Source of the DNA: Ananas comosus
Taxonomy: Eukaryota > Streptophyta > Magnoliopsida > Poales > Bromeliaceae
NCBI RefSeq assembly: GCF_001540865.1
Contig: NC_033640.1
Coordinates: 7,665,306-7,729,305 of the forward strand
Length of the DNA stretch: 64,000 nt
Direction: 5' to 3'
Below the pieces are notes generated by a model. The model was not told the origin of the DNA, ran no database searches, and worked only from the letters and a program-made list of their open reading frames with translations. The translations under genes and the position numbers were made by a program. The stretch's first letter is position 1, and each line of letters starts with the position of its first letter. This document shows positions 36,243 through 49,668 of this stretch, piece by piece.

Positions 36243-39110
36243 GACGTAGGTACGTAACGTAACGCACGTAACGTGTCTCAGTCTTTTGCCAGCTTATGCT
36301 AGTCTACTTATGTAATGTTCCTTAGTTTTTTGCCAGCTTATGCTAGTCTATTGTTATTTAAACATAAGAATATTGTAAGTGTGTGTGTGATATAGTTAAT
36401 TATGAAATGTACATCTGTGGTTAAGTTATGTTTACAAGTTTGTTATGAACTAAAATAATATTATTAATTAGTTTTACTTAAATTTAATCTAAAAATTACT
36501 ACCTGTCAAAAATGTAATAAGTGAATTTTAACTTCTTTGATATATCAAAGTATTAATAATATGTTTATTTGTTGCCTTTTTTTTAGATTTTAAATTAATA
36601 ATTTTCCTAATTAACGTATGTTCAGAGATGTTGTTATTATTTAATATTTTTATAAGAATGTTTTAAGTTGAGAATATACAACAAGAACATTTTTAGAGTT
36701 ATAAAAGTTTATATGGGGATGGCAATCTTAGGCAATCTTTTTTAATTAATTGGTATCCATTTTATGAATTGGGATCAATTAATTACTCTACTTAACTGGA
36801 AATTGGAGAAAAGTTAATTACAACCCTAAAAACTTCCTTGTATAAACACTACCGTTTTTTCAGTAAAATGAATATTTTATTTGTCACAAAATTGCTATTG
36901 TTTAGTGCCTCTGTATAAACTTTTATAATTCTAAAAATATTTTTGTTGTGTATTTTCAATTTGAAATATCCCTCTACAAACATTAAATGATATAAACAAA
37001 CCTGGATATACTTTAACTCGGGATGAAGTTAGTAACATTTGTAAAATCGAATAAAAACTGCAAACGAAGTAATTAATGCTTCACGAAAAACGTTGTGGTT
37101 CGTTAAATGCTGGTGTTGACATCATGTAGGTGAGGTGACCTCTAATGTGCACAGTGCGTAGGTTCGTTGCAGGGCAGCGACAAAGGGTGGTTTGCTTGCT
37201 ACCTTTTTTTTTTCTTTTTTTGACCCAAACACCACACCTATTCTTGCTCCCCTTAGGCGCCAGGTACCTCGGTGCACTAATACAGAGTTAGCATGGGTAA
37301 AAACCACCTTACTACCCTCCGCTTCAATAAGGGACGTGGTCCACATAGGCATGTTAATTACGCGGCGTTAATAAATAAAACTATTCAATATAAAGATTGT
37401 ATTTAAAAAAAAAAATTTTTTTCATCAGAAATTGAGATGATCTCTAATTGACTATTAATTATAATGGGCTCTTTGAAAAAAAATTTTAAAAAAAAACTAT
37501 TACTCCCAAGCTCAAAGAGTCGAGAATTTATCATTGAGATTTATTATTTATTAAATATTACAAATATATATATAAGAAAATTAAAAAAGGATTTTTTAAT
37601 TTATTAATGTTAATTTATTTTACAGCTATGTTGTTTTTGCCATATATTGCTGTGAAAATTTACAGCCATGTCCAGTTTTTTTTCACGACGATCGATTGAA
37701 TGGCTGTGAAAAATTTTCATAACGATATATACTCCAACGATATCTATCCAGGCGGAATTATAAACCGTGTGTGAGGAGGTTGCTGTACACCGCCTCTCTA
37801 TGCACCATTAACATCGTGAAATGCCAGGGACGCTCTAGGAGCGTCGATTTGAGGTCGGCGGTATTTGGATAGAGCAGTCGACGCCGCCGCCTCCTCCTCT
37901 TCCTCTCTATTACTAGCTAGAAAGAAAAAAGAAAAGAAAAAATAAACATTAGCCCGACTCACCCGACCCACACCAACCGACTCATCTCTTTGAAAAATAA
38001 AAACTAACCTAACTTGAAATATAAATCTAAAATCATCTAAAAATTTTTAAATAACCGTATTTATCCTGTGAATATATTTTCACAGGTGTGAATATATTTT
38101 CACAGGGTTTTTATATAAGGATATTATATTAAGATAACATCGCTACCAGAGGATCCCAACTCTCATCTGCCAACCAACTTATCATATTAAATTGTTTACT
38201 TTTACTAGTTTTTCTATTTAGATTATCACTTTTTGAGGTAGCTATCATGGATTGAGACTATGATAGTTATCATATTATCCGCCTGAGGGAGAGAGAGATA
38301 ATTTGTTGAATAATAGATCGGTCATTCGTTTACTAGGTAATAGAGACAGAGATATATATAATTTTATATATAATTTCTTAAATAATAGATTAGTCATTCA
38401 CTCACCAGGTAAAGTTAAGTAGTGATAGGTTATTACCATATCTCCTGGGGATTATTTAATTTAAGGTTAAATAAATCCCAGGCCAGGTACCACGTGGCCC
38501 ACGTAGGGACAAAAGGTGTGACAACCACAGTTTTCTCCACTCGAAAGTACGAAAACTGAGAACACCGGAACACAATTAAATAAATGGAATAGTTTTGAAA
38601 AAAAATAATTTATAAAATTTTCAAATGGTTGGTTAGTAATATAGACCTCACATTCTACATGTAGGAGATATTTTTTTTTTATATATCTATTTATTATATA
38701 TTACATATAGGAGATATTCTTTATATATATATTTATTATAAAAAATTTTTTATATATATATTCACTACGATAAGAATGTGACAAGTACCCGCATTTTAAA
38801 TGTAAATGTTTTGAAGAACAGTAAATATAATTAGGTGAACAGAATAATAACATAAAAAAAAGAGGTTTCCTTAATATACCCGCGAACTAAAGTTTCTACA
38901 TTCTACATATGCATCGTAAAAAGTATAGTCTACGTATACAATATGGAAAATAGAAAATAGAAAATAAAAAAAAAAAAAAAAACTCTCTCTCTCTCTCTCT
39001 CTCAGGCCCTCACCCAGTCAGGCAGTCACCCTAGCTCACATTTTTTGCAATTATTTTGTATTTTAAACTATTTGACATATTGCATCAAATTGTAGGTAAT
39101 GTTCTATAAA
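36243..39110. other. Zone containing the orientation switch
   Basis: No gene. Up to about 36860 a repeat related to 28580-28990 indicates the text is still mirrored. 37120-37360 (some GC, ACGT-type motifs) and 37760-37900 (hairpin gacgctctaggagcgtc, GC-rich) read plausibly either way. A palindromic repeat cctgtgaatatattttcaca lies at 38060-38105 and a diverged direct repeat of about 60 bases at 38295-38410. By 39130 the text is normal. The breakpoint could not be placed to the base. Confidence 0.5.
38981..39003 (+). repeat. (CT)n microsatellite preceded by A tract
   Basis: A short A homopolymer followed by about 20 bases of CT repeat, close to the point where normal text becomes recognisable. 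Confidence 0.8.
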
Positions 39111-39129
39111 AATTAAACTATTGATTATA

Positions 39130-39325
39130 TAATGTCGAGAATTTCAACCGGCTCGTTTAGAGCTCGAGCTCGGCTCGACTCGAAATTAGGCTCGCTCGAG
39201 TTCGGCTCGAATTAATTTCAAGCCGAGCTTGAGCCTAGATTTAGGCTCGAAATTAATTTCAAGCCGAATTTGAGCTGACATAAGCTCGCTCGAGCTCGGC
39301 TCGTTTCCACCCCTACTCTTATTCA
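39130..39325 (+). repeat. gctcgagctcgg-type dispersed repeat (transposon relic)
   Basis: Repeated gctcgagctcggctcg blocks ending in ctcgtttccacccctactc, a phrase very common in plant dispersed repeats, here in its natural orientation. A relative in the mirrored part (11340-11410) reads correctly only after complementation. This makes it the leftmost firm marker of normal text. Confidence 0.6.
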
Positions 39326-42300
39326 ATTATATTTTGAGATATTTGAAAGACCTAAAGTTTGAAATTGGGTAGGTGATACGTAATCTGGCTAAACTCGTCC
39401 GGCTATCGTTTAGATGGTAATCTGTAATGTTTAAGTTCTGAAGGGTATGGTATTTTTTTTTGTTGTAATTAATGATTTAAAAATTGGGTCGAATTAGCTG
39501 GTCCGACCAGTTCGGTCGTGATCCAGTCTATAAAGTAATTCGGTTCATTTATTTAAATCGGGTGAATGAGAAAGTGGTTGTGAATTGTTTGAACCAGTTG
39601 TTCAACCATTGAATCAGTAAATTAGTTGGATGAAATTTTTTTAATAAAGTTGTATTAAAATCTAATGGTTTATAATTAATTTAGCTGATTTTATTTTAAT
39701 TCACATAGATTAGTTTTATAAAAAATAAAATTTGAAAAATCTATATATATTTAATTTGGTCTAAAAATCAATATTTTATAATTATGTATGATACTAAAAA
39801 TTATATATATATATATATATTAAAATAATAATTAAATATTTATAATGTCATGCTGATGTTACTGATTGACTTTTAATCCAGTAATATTTTCGGATGGTTG
39901 TTTGATCCGATTTTTAAAATATTGAAATATAATATAACGGTTACTAATCTCATCCAGCTAACTTGACTAATTTACATTGGTAAGTGATTCTGACAAATTG
40001 ATTATGTTGGTTATTTATTATTGTGCTAAAATAGATTCAATTTTCTGCTGCATGACAATAGGCCAGAAGACTAATAAGTTGAGTTGGATGAGTCTAATAA
40101 ATTGAGGGGAATTATGGTCCACAAAAGACTTAACGACAAGAAACCAACAATAGATCTAACATGCAGATGGGTTGAATTAGGTTGAAGCCCGTGAGCATTG
40201 TGGTTGAGCCCTTAAGTGCGATGAATGCGCCCTTTCTATTAGCATGTATTTTTGGAATAATTGGTTAGAGCTTACGATCCAAAGATAGTTCAGATAGTGA
40301 ATGAAAACTATTAAAACTTAATGAGGACGACTTCTTAAAGGGTGTTGTCCTTTTCTTTTACTTTTTTATTTGATTCGCAATCACAGTTTAGCGGAGTTGA
40401 TTGTTATCCAAGGCTATACATCTCTTGTATCTTTGTTCTCTGTGATTAACCTTTTATGCCATTCAATAATTTAAAGAAATATTAAGTTTAATAATTTAAA
40501 GAGTAAGCTCTAAATTAGTTTGCTACCCAATGTCTAAAAAAGTCCTAAACATGTTTCTTAAAAAAAAAAAAAAGAAAAAGTCTAAATATGCTTTGTGGAG
40601 TGTTCTAGAAGCAAGCCCACACCAAAGAACAAAGAGATCATGGTACATGCTTTGATGAGTGACTCTCACATGGAATTATTATTATGCTATAAATGAAGAG
40701 GCATCAAATTAAAGTTGCCTCTTTTTATTATTCCACTAACCACTCAAAAAAAGAAAGGGAAAAAGAAAAAAGAAAAAGGGACTCAAACCAAAACTTGCCA
40801 AGTATTAGCTTTCACTGTCACAAAAAAATTTTTTGCCCATTCAAAAGCAATTTTGGGATGAGATTAGGTTGATATAATTGTTTGGTGAAATTTTCCTTTT
40901 GTTGGTGATGTTTACCTTTAGTGCCATTTTGGTTTAAAGTTCATACTATTTTGGTGATAAGAGACAAAACTACATTTAGTAGAAATAAAAGCATTGATGT
41001 GATAAGTGAAAAAATTTAATAATCTTTAATAAATGAAGTGAGTATAAGATGGGCATCCTACTTTGTCGTGTACTAGTAAAATTGCTCATTTACTTTAAGA
41101 GTCCGTTTGGTTCACAGTTTGAAATATTTTGATAATATTTCATATTTTTTATTAAAAATATGCAAATCATTACAATTCAAAAAGGAGTTTTTAGTGCAAT
41201 AGTCTTCTTCTAAACGTTTATTTTAAAAATAAACCTGTTAAATTTTTATTTATAAATATGGTCCTATAAAAGCGATGAATCATTTGTCACTTTCTTTCTT
41301 TTTCCTACTTTTCTATATTTCTACGATGGTAAAAGCGGTGAATAATTCACCGCTTTTATTCTTTTTCTACTCCTAAACAGGAGTGAATGCGGTGAATCAT
41401 TTACCGCATTTAGAGGTTTATTTTTATAATTACTTTTAAAAAAAATTATTTTTACAATTATAAAAATCGATAGGATTATTTATAAAAAAAAATTCATTCA
41501 AAAGTCATTACCATTCAACTCTAGTTGAATAATTGTAAAAGGTGTTACGAAAATAGTAAAATTATTGTAGATTTTTAGATGGTAAAAATACTAAATTATC
41601 ATAGATTAGAAAATATTTTATTTTTGTACTTAATGATAATCATTAATAGTCTATTAATAAGAATATACTAGTTCTTAAAATTATATAACATTCTCGAATG
41701 GGACGAAGCTACGATTTAATCACGAGGGGAGACAAAATATATACAAGTGAAAACTTTAGGGGATAAATAAGATTTTACCTACTCAATTTTTTAATGAAAA
41801 TTTTATTGGTTAGATAATTAATGTAAAAAATATTAATCTAATTATTTTGATTTATACTCGCTTAAGTTCTAATTATTTTAATTGCATTATTCCATTCAAA
41901 TAACATAAAAAATTTTACTAAATCTAACAGTAATTCAGTTAGCAATTTAATTAACTAAAATTATAACAAATTAATGATTATTACTTGAAAGGGCTATTAA
42001 ATATAGCATAATATTTTTTTTTACACCAGAAAACCTTTTTTTCAAGATAGGCCCATTTATTCTAGAAATTAGCAAAAACTTAGTAAGTTACCAATGGACT
42101 ATTAAGTAAATGTTGAATTTTGAGGAGGGCCATGGCCATTTTGGATAGAGCAAAACTACTAGTACATTCTAAAGTTGGTCTATTAAGTAAATATCAACTT
42201 GCTGGTTGATCTCTTCTTCTTTGTTTATATCTGTAGAGTCATTTAATGGTTAGAGAACATTTTCATGAATTGAAGCTATATCTTATTTTATATTCTATTT

Positions 42301-45300
42301 TCAATTATTTGCTGGATATCTGAAAGTTGAGTTGGTTCATTTTGTGAATATTTTGGTGATACGCCGATGGGGTAACGAGTGACTTATTCTACTAAACTCA
42401 TTGTATTGGTGGAAGTGATTGCCGATAGCCTCGCATGTTGAGAGATTGTCTTGATTTTAAAATAGTGCATTAGATGTCTCGACCCACTGGTCACATCTAA
42501 ACTCTTTAATTTGTATAATTTACTGTTGGATGGAATTTGTTCCCCGCTTAGTATAAAACTTCTTACTGCATAACTGAATTTGTTCACTGCAAAGTCCAAT
42601 ACCAAATACTATTTTAAAAAAAAAATTATTCACTGCTTTGTATTAAACTGCTTACTAAACAAAATTTATCCACTACTTAATAAAAGGCAGTTTATTGCTC
42701 AATACTTTTTGTCCACTACTTAATAGATACTAACTTACAGTTTGATAAAAAAAATGTAGTTCACTTTTTACCAAATATTCATAATTTTCTAAAGCACTTG
42801 AAATCTGAACATATTTTTAAACTTTTTAAAAATATTTTCTACTAAAAGAAAGGATTTTTTTTTCCCCCCCTAACACATCACCACCCTTTTCAATCTCCTC
42901 TCCAAAAATAAATTATCTTCACAAGTGGAATCTCCTTTATTTATGGGTGGAGTTGTTTGTAAGTCCCTTTACTCAGTATTTTTAAAGCATGTCCTTTTCT
43001 ATCTCATTAACCTGTCATTCCAAGATCTCAGCACCAAACTATAGGGGGTATCTGATGCTTGTCACATCCATCTTTTCCTAATGGTAATTTAAGTGGTATG
43101 AAGTTTTTTTTTTTTCTTTTTTGTTTTTGGGTGATTGCAATCTATGAATTTAGTTTAGTATCTTATAAGATTGAAATAATTATAATTTTTTTTGGAAAAC
43201 ACTACATCCTATTCAAGAGATGATGTATCATATTATGAGAAAATGAGTTATGAGCTTTGCATGCTATGCAATTAAGGGCATATTTCATACATACTTTCTA
43301 CAATCAATTATTAATAACATTTGGGTAGACAAATAATATATACTGAAGAAGATATTCATACACATAAACGAGTGATATCGATTATTATTCCGATGTCATA
43401 CTCAAGGATTATGCTTATGTTTAATGCTTGATTACTTCCTAATTTTCTGACATCTCAATTCATGTTTGAAGTTCTGAACATGCATTGATATCTTAACTAC
43501 TGTAAGAAAATCTCCATCAGACAAATATTATTATTATCGAATGACTTATTTTGACATTTGACATCCGAATCCGCTATTAAACATTACAGTTTTAATGTTT
43601 AAATAAGCAGAAAATAAATAAAGAGGCTAAAAGGGAGAAAAAGAGAACTGGTGTTATCCTCTCTTTGTATTATTCTGATGAGTTTCAGAATAGGCAAGTG
43701 ACATTTCAAATCAAGTATTGTATCCTTTTAAAATTTTGGTTCACAAGTTTTTTCACAGTGAGTATGACATATCTTGTATCTCCAACAAAGAGTTCAGGCA
43801 AGGAGTGTCATCACTGAGAATTTTCAGATTTGAAGAAAAGTTTCTATCTCTGATAATTTTTCCATACCTATTAAGTTAATAAATGACCATTTGAGCCCCT
43901 CAATCTATAGCACAATCTTTTCTCGTGAAATCAAATTCATTTTATAATATTGTACAGTAACGATCCGATCCTCTAATAAAAATAACTCGTTGGGTTCAAA
44001 TCATTAGCTCAAAATATTTAAACTTTTCGTGACCTTATATATTCTCAATTAGAATTCCATCCCGAAATGAAACTATTGGAGTGTCACAGACCCCAAAAGT
44101 CTCGTATCAGATGAAAACAAAGTTGTGGTTAGGAATATCAGGGATTGTGGATTCTAGTAATAATAACTGAGTTTAAGCATTTTGGGCCGATGGATTAGGC
44201 TCGACAAATTACTATTGCTAGTAGGTCGGGTCGTCGCATGCATTTAGCCAAATTCTATTTCACGCTGACTTTTTTATGTTCAATATACTCTGCTCCAAAT
44301 TACCACCATACTGGTATTAGAATAGAATTGGAAAAGAAATTGTATAATATATATGATTATGACCAGGTCATATATCTCTTTACCTATGGTACAAGATGAT
44401 CATTCCATTAGTAAGAACCACTATAAACAGGAAACAAAACAAAGAAAACTACCTACAAGCAGGGGTATTAAAGTATGGAATGTGCACAAATACAATTGAA
44501 AATGGAGCTACAGTTACAGGTAGTGCCGCCGCAACTTGCATCAGAGGAGGTTTAGGAAATGTTCTTGCTCGAATCGACAGATCAGATCTTTCCATTTTGC
44601 AGCAATTTTTGGCTATGTAGAAGCCCAATCTTTAGTAGGTGTTTAAATTGGTATACCAATTTTCACTAACACTTAAAGAGTAAGTTGTAGCCCCATTAAA
44701 GTTGTTCAATAGTAGGGTGATCCCTTGCTGTAAAATTAATCAAAACAAATGGCTCAAAATATTTTAGTTGGTTTAGTGACTTATTACTGATCCTTTTGCG
44801 CAATATGCATATGCCCTAACCTTGTTTGTGACTAGCAAGTTCGTCGATAGTATGTTTTGGCGGATCAATCGATGCCCTTGTTTAGCTAACACCGCCTCAA
44901 CTTACATTGAAATTTTGAATGAGTACTTTACTAGGTTGGTCATTATTAGAAATTAAGCCCATGAAATTTGATCCTGATGTCAATTGTATTTTGGAGTTTC
45001 AATTGTGACAATCTAGCTCTCGAAGTTCAAGACCAGGATTCCAATTTGGCATCTGAAGTCCTAATCTTTTATGAAGCAAATTCAGAAGATGGTGTTGATA
45101 CTGTGCTTTTTTCCGACAGTAGATCAACAGATAGTCTTACTTGTTATGCAGGGCAAACTTCAAGAAGATTATCATAATCCTAACTACAAACAAAATTGAA
45201 ATTGAGCCACCTAAATTTTCATTATTTGTGCATATTTTCAGGTTAAGATGCAATGAGAGAAACTAGCATATTGAAATTGAGTCAGCGACCGTCGGCAATA

Positions 45301-47785
45301 GCTCTTTGTATCACATTTTGCTGCCACGGTGAACTGATCCTATGTACCTGCCAAATTCTGATAACAAAAGTTATGAACTTCTCGTAGAAGTGCGAAGTTC
45401 AGCTTTACCAGCAGCTAGACACAAATGAGTCGGCAACGAGACGACAACCGATGTTGAAGGAACCTGCATGCCGCCTCGCTGACCCATGCAACAGCACTAC
45501 AGCAGTTGAAGTTCCTGATCCTTTTAGTACACTTAAATTTAGGCTGCTGAACATGCTCACCTCGCGCACCGAGTTAAGATTGGGTCGAGAATTTTCTCAA
45601 TCATTGGTTTTCGACATCTAAATAGGGCCACTGATTGGTGAAAATGATCGATCACACGATGAGATTCAAAATTTATAATTTTTTTTTTACATAAATTTTT
45701 ACGGTATTATAGGTCATATTTATCAGATCTGGTTCTTGGTTTCCAAGTATTAATTATCAAATGTAAGGTGGGATGCTTATTAGAGTGTACATATATAAAT
45801 CTAAAGTGTATATGCATATTTATTGTACATATATTTCAAGGAATAAGCGTTAGGTTTGTGATAACAATCATTAGTCAATTAAAGTCCTTTTCCATATTGA
45901 TGTTGTTTATTATGTAATTAAGCGAACTATCGTTATAATGGAAGTAACGTGTAATATAAATTTATATGGACACATTAAATTTTAAAGGAATATTATTCTT
46001 TTTTTTTCCTATTTTTATTTGTTGATTTGTAGCTACTTTAAGATACGAATAGCCTTTAATTTTTGGGTTACAAAATTGCACCTAGGAAGTTGACCAAATT
46101 TAATCAGCTAGAAAAGTTTGTAGATAAATACTAATAGTAATAAATTTAGGATCTAGTACAGAACATGCTATAGTTGAGGGGGTTTCCATAATTTTTTTAC
46201 CTTTCTTTATATATACAGAGAAAAAAAAAAAAAGAGAGAAAAAATAGGATAATAAGATTGGAAAAGTGAAATGATTCCTCTCAACACCACTGTTGAAAAC
46301 TACATTTCAACAACCATGGAATAAATCCCCCCTCAAAACTTTTTATCTTGGAGCAAAAATGTGCTCATTTTATGAAATGACAGCTATATTCAAGAAAATA
46401 AAATGTTCCTGGGGAATATAAATCAGCCCTTTCAAAAGGAGATAAAAGAAGAGAAGGGGTTACAAAAGCTTGGGTTCTGATCCACTGGGATCTCTTTCTT
46501 AAAAGGGAAAGGCTGTTTCAATCGAGGAATTCTACACTGTCACACTTGCACCACGTCATCAATAACAAGCCAATCACATTCCTTTTTTTTAAACAAAAGT
46601 ACAATAAAAATACTTTTTTACAATTATGATGGGACATATATTCTTAAAAGAATTAATTTGATTGGTTTGTTACGCCACGTCACTAATATACCCGTTGCAT
46701 TCTAGAATTTTTCGTTTCAATCAGAAGCAGAATCAGCAGACTGATGGAAAAGACTCATTTCTGCCATAAAATTAGAAGCACCAAATGCAGGACCAAACTA
46801 GCCCTAAATATCTGGGGATCACCAGCAGCTTTCCCCCCAACCCACAACAAAAACAAAATGATCAAACTAAGAGCTCCTATCTATTATGCCCAACACATCA
46901 ACTGCAACCGACCATCCCTAACGCAAGTGACAAAAAAGTTAATGATTGGTACCTGAAGTCCCAAGCTTGAAGCCCAGTTGCTTCACATTTTCAGTTAAAT
47001 TTATTTCAAAAAAAAATGAACAAAACGGTTAGCATTCAAAATAAAGAAGCTGCTTCAAAAATCAAGAGAAACAAGGAAAATTTAAATTGTAGCAGCACAA
47101 GTGAGTGGCCATAGCCCTCACTTCTACTGAGCTATGAAAAGCTATTTCTATGGACTTGAACTGGAACATGCATGATCAGTTGGGATCATGTTGTGGGAGG
47201 CATAGCTAGAGTGGATTTAATCTTTGAAAAGTAAATTTGTTGAGATTAAATACACATTGTGAAAAGATCCACTTTTCAGCAATATACCACCCCTCAAATC
47301 ATGCACACTAAACTCTGTTTCAAAACCCTAATAACTGGTGTAGCATTTCAGAGCATACATGACATATCATGCAGCAGAGGAGGACAAAGTATCTAATTTT
47401 GAGACAAAGTATCTAATTTTGAGATGTTAAACTCATCCATGCCAAAAAGGAAACACATCTAGCACATACACATAATATTTGATCACTACTAAATATTTAC
47501 TTCCTTACACCCAATATATATGAAACATCTCAGACAACAAAGAGCATAAATGGCCAAAATTTATCTAAATTAAGCCCATCCAGCCATCTACACCTGCTAT
47601 TTTTCCCAACCCACTGAAAAAGGAGAAAAAAAAAGAGACAAATTTTGGTTAAATTAGAATAACATAATGCTCCATACATATATATATATAAAGCATGAAA
47701 GAGATAGCATACCTCAGCAACTCAAACTATTTAAGGTGATAATATAGATAAGGATTAGAGATTATGCTGCTCGCGGGTTGTTCGA
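39326..47785 (+). other. Repeat-rich intergenic region left of the TOPLESS gene
   Basis: About 8.5 kb with no convincing gene on either strand. 39480-40000 carries a gaaccagttgttcaac-type plant repeat. 40730-40780 and 42850-42870 are homopolymer-rich. 41255-41410 has an inverted/direct cluster of aaaagcggtgaa(t) units. 44396-45177 has some open frames, but no splice pattern or family I recognise. 46.2-47.7 kb is AT-rich and includes the likely 3' UTR of the minus-strand gene that stops at 47786. Confidence 0.5.
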
Positions 47786-49034
47786 TCACCTCTGCGGTTG
47801 ATCAGAACTCGAGGCTCCAGCAGGGGGTGGTGTGGACAAGCTGCTTGTCGATCCGTTCTCGGCAGGCGGAGGTACTCCCCATTTGCCTTCGGATTCTAAG
47901 GGCTCCAATACATGCACGCCGCCGTCAGTTAGGCCCAAGGCAAATTGGTTCGGCTCGGATGGATGGGCGGTGATCACAAGTGGATGCACATTCGCGCTGG
48001 AAAACCTAGTGAAATTAATATACTTGTCTTTTCAAAAGACATGAAATAGAATAACTTAATTGTTTACTTTTCTCTGGTTGATTACTTTCTAACAATATTA
48101 CGCATCCAGCTCCAGTTTCTAGTCAAGCTGATTCCTTACCTTTTACATAAATTTGCGTTACCAATTTTGACATTTAACCAAATTAATCAGTTTATCAAAT
48201 TGTTACTTGCCGGTAGTGGTAGCAGAGTCCTGGAAAACCGATGTATCTTGAACTATGACATGCAGAAAATTATATAATTTCGCCTATATAAAACTTACAT
48301 CTACCCAAAAGATTACCTGACATTGGGTGGAAGATAAGCTGCTGGGAGAACTCGGCATCTCAATCTCAGGTGCGATGCATTAAATATGCACACAGTAGCA
48401 TCCAGGAAGCTGGCATATACCAGTTGACTGTCGCATGAGAATGTGGCATGCGAAATTGGTGCAGCATTCTCTCGAACGGACCACTGAAGAATAATGAAAA
48501 AAATCATCAGATTGGCTATAGAGAACCTTCCACAGGACGAAAAAAAATAGAACTACCTGCTTGACGCATTCTAATTTAGTGGTTTCATATATGGCAAGCT
48601 GGGTCTCATGGACAGCAAGGAAGTGTACTTGATCTTGATGGAACTGGACTCGCGTATCAGAAATATTCGACGGGGTGCGGCCAGAAGGAATGGGTAAAAA
48701 TCTGCTCCTTTGCTTCTCCCAACCATCAGTGCTCCACACACAAATCTGCAGCAAGAAATATAATGCAGTTGCATTAGCCCAAGAATCTCCAGTAGCATTT
48801 CCAGTGAAATATGTATTAGACTTTCGCCAAAATAAAATCAATTATTTTTTTTGTAAAATATGTGAGTTATTTCATTTTTGAAACTGTAGCACAGTTTCCA
48901 ATTTTAAAAACCGAACTGATACGCAGGTGTAAGACAACAATGCTCAGTTTTAAATAATCGGTGAACAAGTGTCCGCGATGGTCATGTAGTGGATGATAGT
49001 TTGTTTTTCAAAGTTAAAAGTGAGGCTATAGTTG

Positions 49035-49086
<52 letters not shown>

Positions 49087-49617
49087 TAGGGCTGCTGTGG
49101 CCTCCGTGCTGCTGAGCCGTTTTCGATGATGGAATTTTCGAATTGACGATCGGCTCCGTTAGACTTAATCTAGGGTATTTGAAGTTTCTAGAAAATAATT
49201 TTTGCAATTTTTTGATATCATTTACCTTGTGATCGAAAGGATTCAAAATTAATAATTTTTAATGGTTGATATCTGCCGTTTTCAAGTTTAACGGTGTAGA
49301 AGTATTCAAATCAGATGAAATTTTGATACAAAATTCTTTATACTATCTACAACAAGATCAATATTTCTGATCGAAAATTTTAGTGCTATATCACCACTTT
49401 TTATAGGATTTTTATTTTCAGCCGTTAAAAATTATTGATTTTGAATCCTTTCGATTGCTACGTAAATGATATCAAAAAATCGCAAAAATTATTTTCTAGA
49501 AACTTCAAATACGCTAGATCAAGTCTAACGGAGCCGATCGTCGATTCGGAAATTCCATCATCGAAAACGGCTCAGGAGCACGGAGGCCTCTGTGCCCCTG
49601 AGAGCACAGCAGCCCTA

Positions 49618-49668
<51 letters not shown>

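Larger units (their letters stand above)
1..37100. other. Mirrored segment: complement without reversal (3'->5' text)
   Basis: Across this stretch normal six-frame translation gives only noise. Complementing each base in place (C-forward), or reading right to left (R-leftward), reveals seven genes with correct splice sites and intact frames: cyclin-T, dirigent, ABCG, dual-specificity phosphatase, SEC20, Y14 and TSJT1-like. Copies of a terminal-inverted-repeat element here match copies at 49 and 61 kb only after in-place complementation. The left edge is mirrored from base 1, since a cyclin exon occupies 1-45. The right limit is uncertain: the last mirrored exon ends at 36242, an AT-rich repeat similar in text direction to 28.6-29.0 kb reaches about 36860, and normal-reading DNA is clear by 39.1 kb. 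This is an artefact of the record, not biology. Confidence 0.95.

Noticed and set aside
35933..36267. Open frames of 77 and 109 residues as written
   Set aside because: Shadows of the TSJT1-like exon 35984-36242 in the wrong polarity.
1..37100. A large chromosomal inversion
   Set aside because: An inversion gives reverse complement, which normal two-strand translation would still read. Here genes are readable only without reversal.
44396..45177. Two plus-strand open frames of about 70 residues
   Set aside because: No start context, family, splice pattern or codon bias; taken as chance frames in intergenic DNA.
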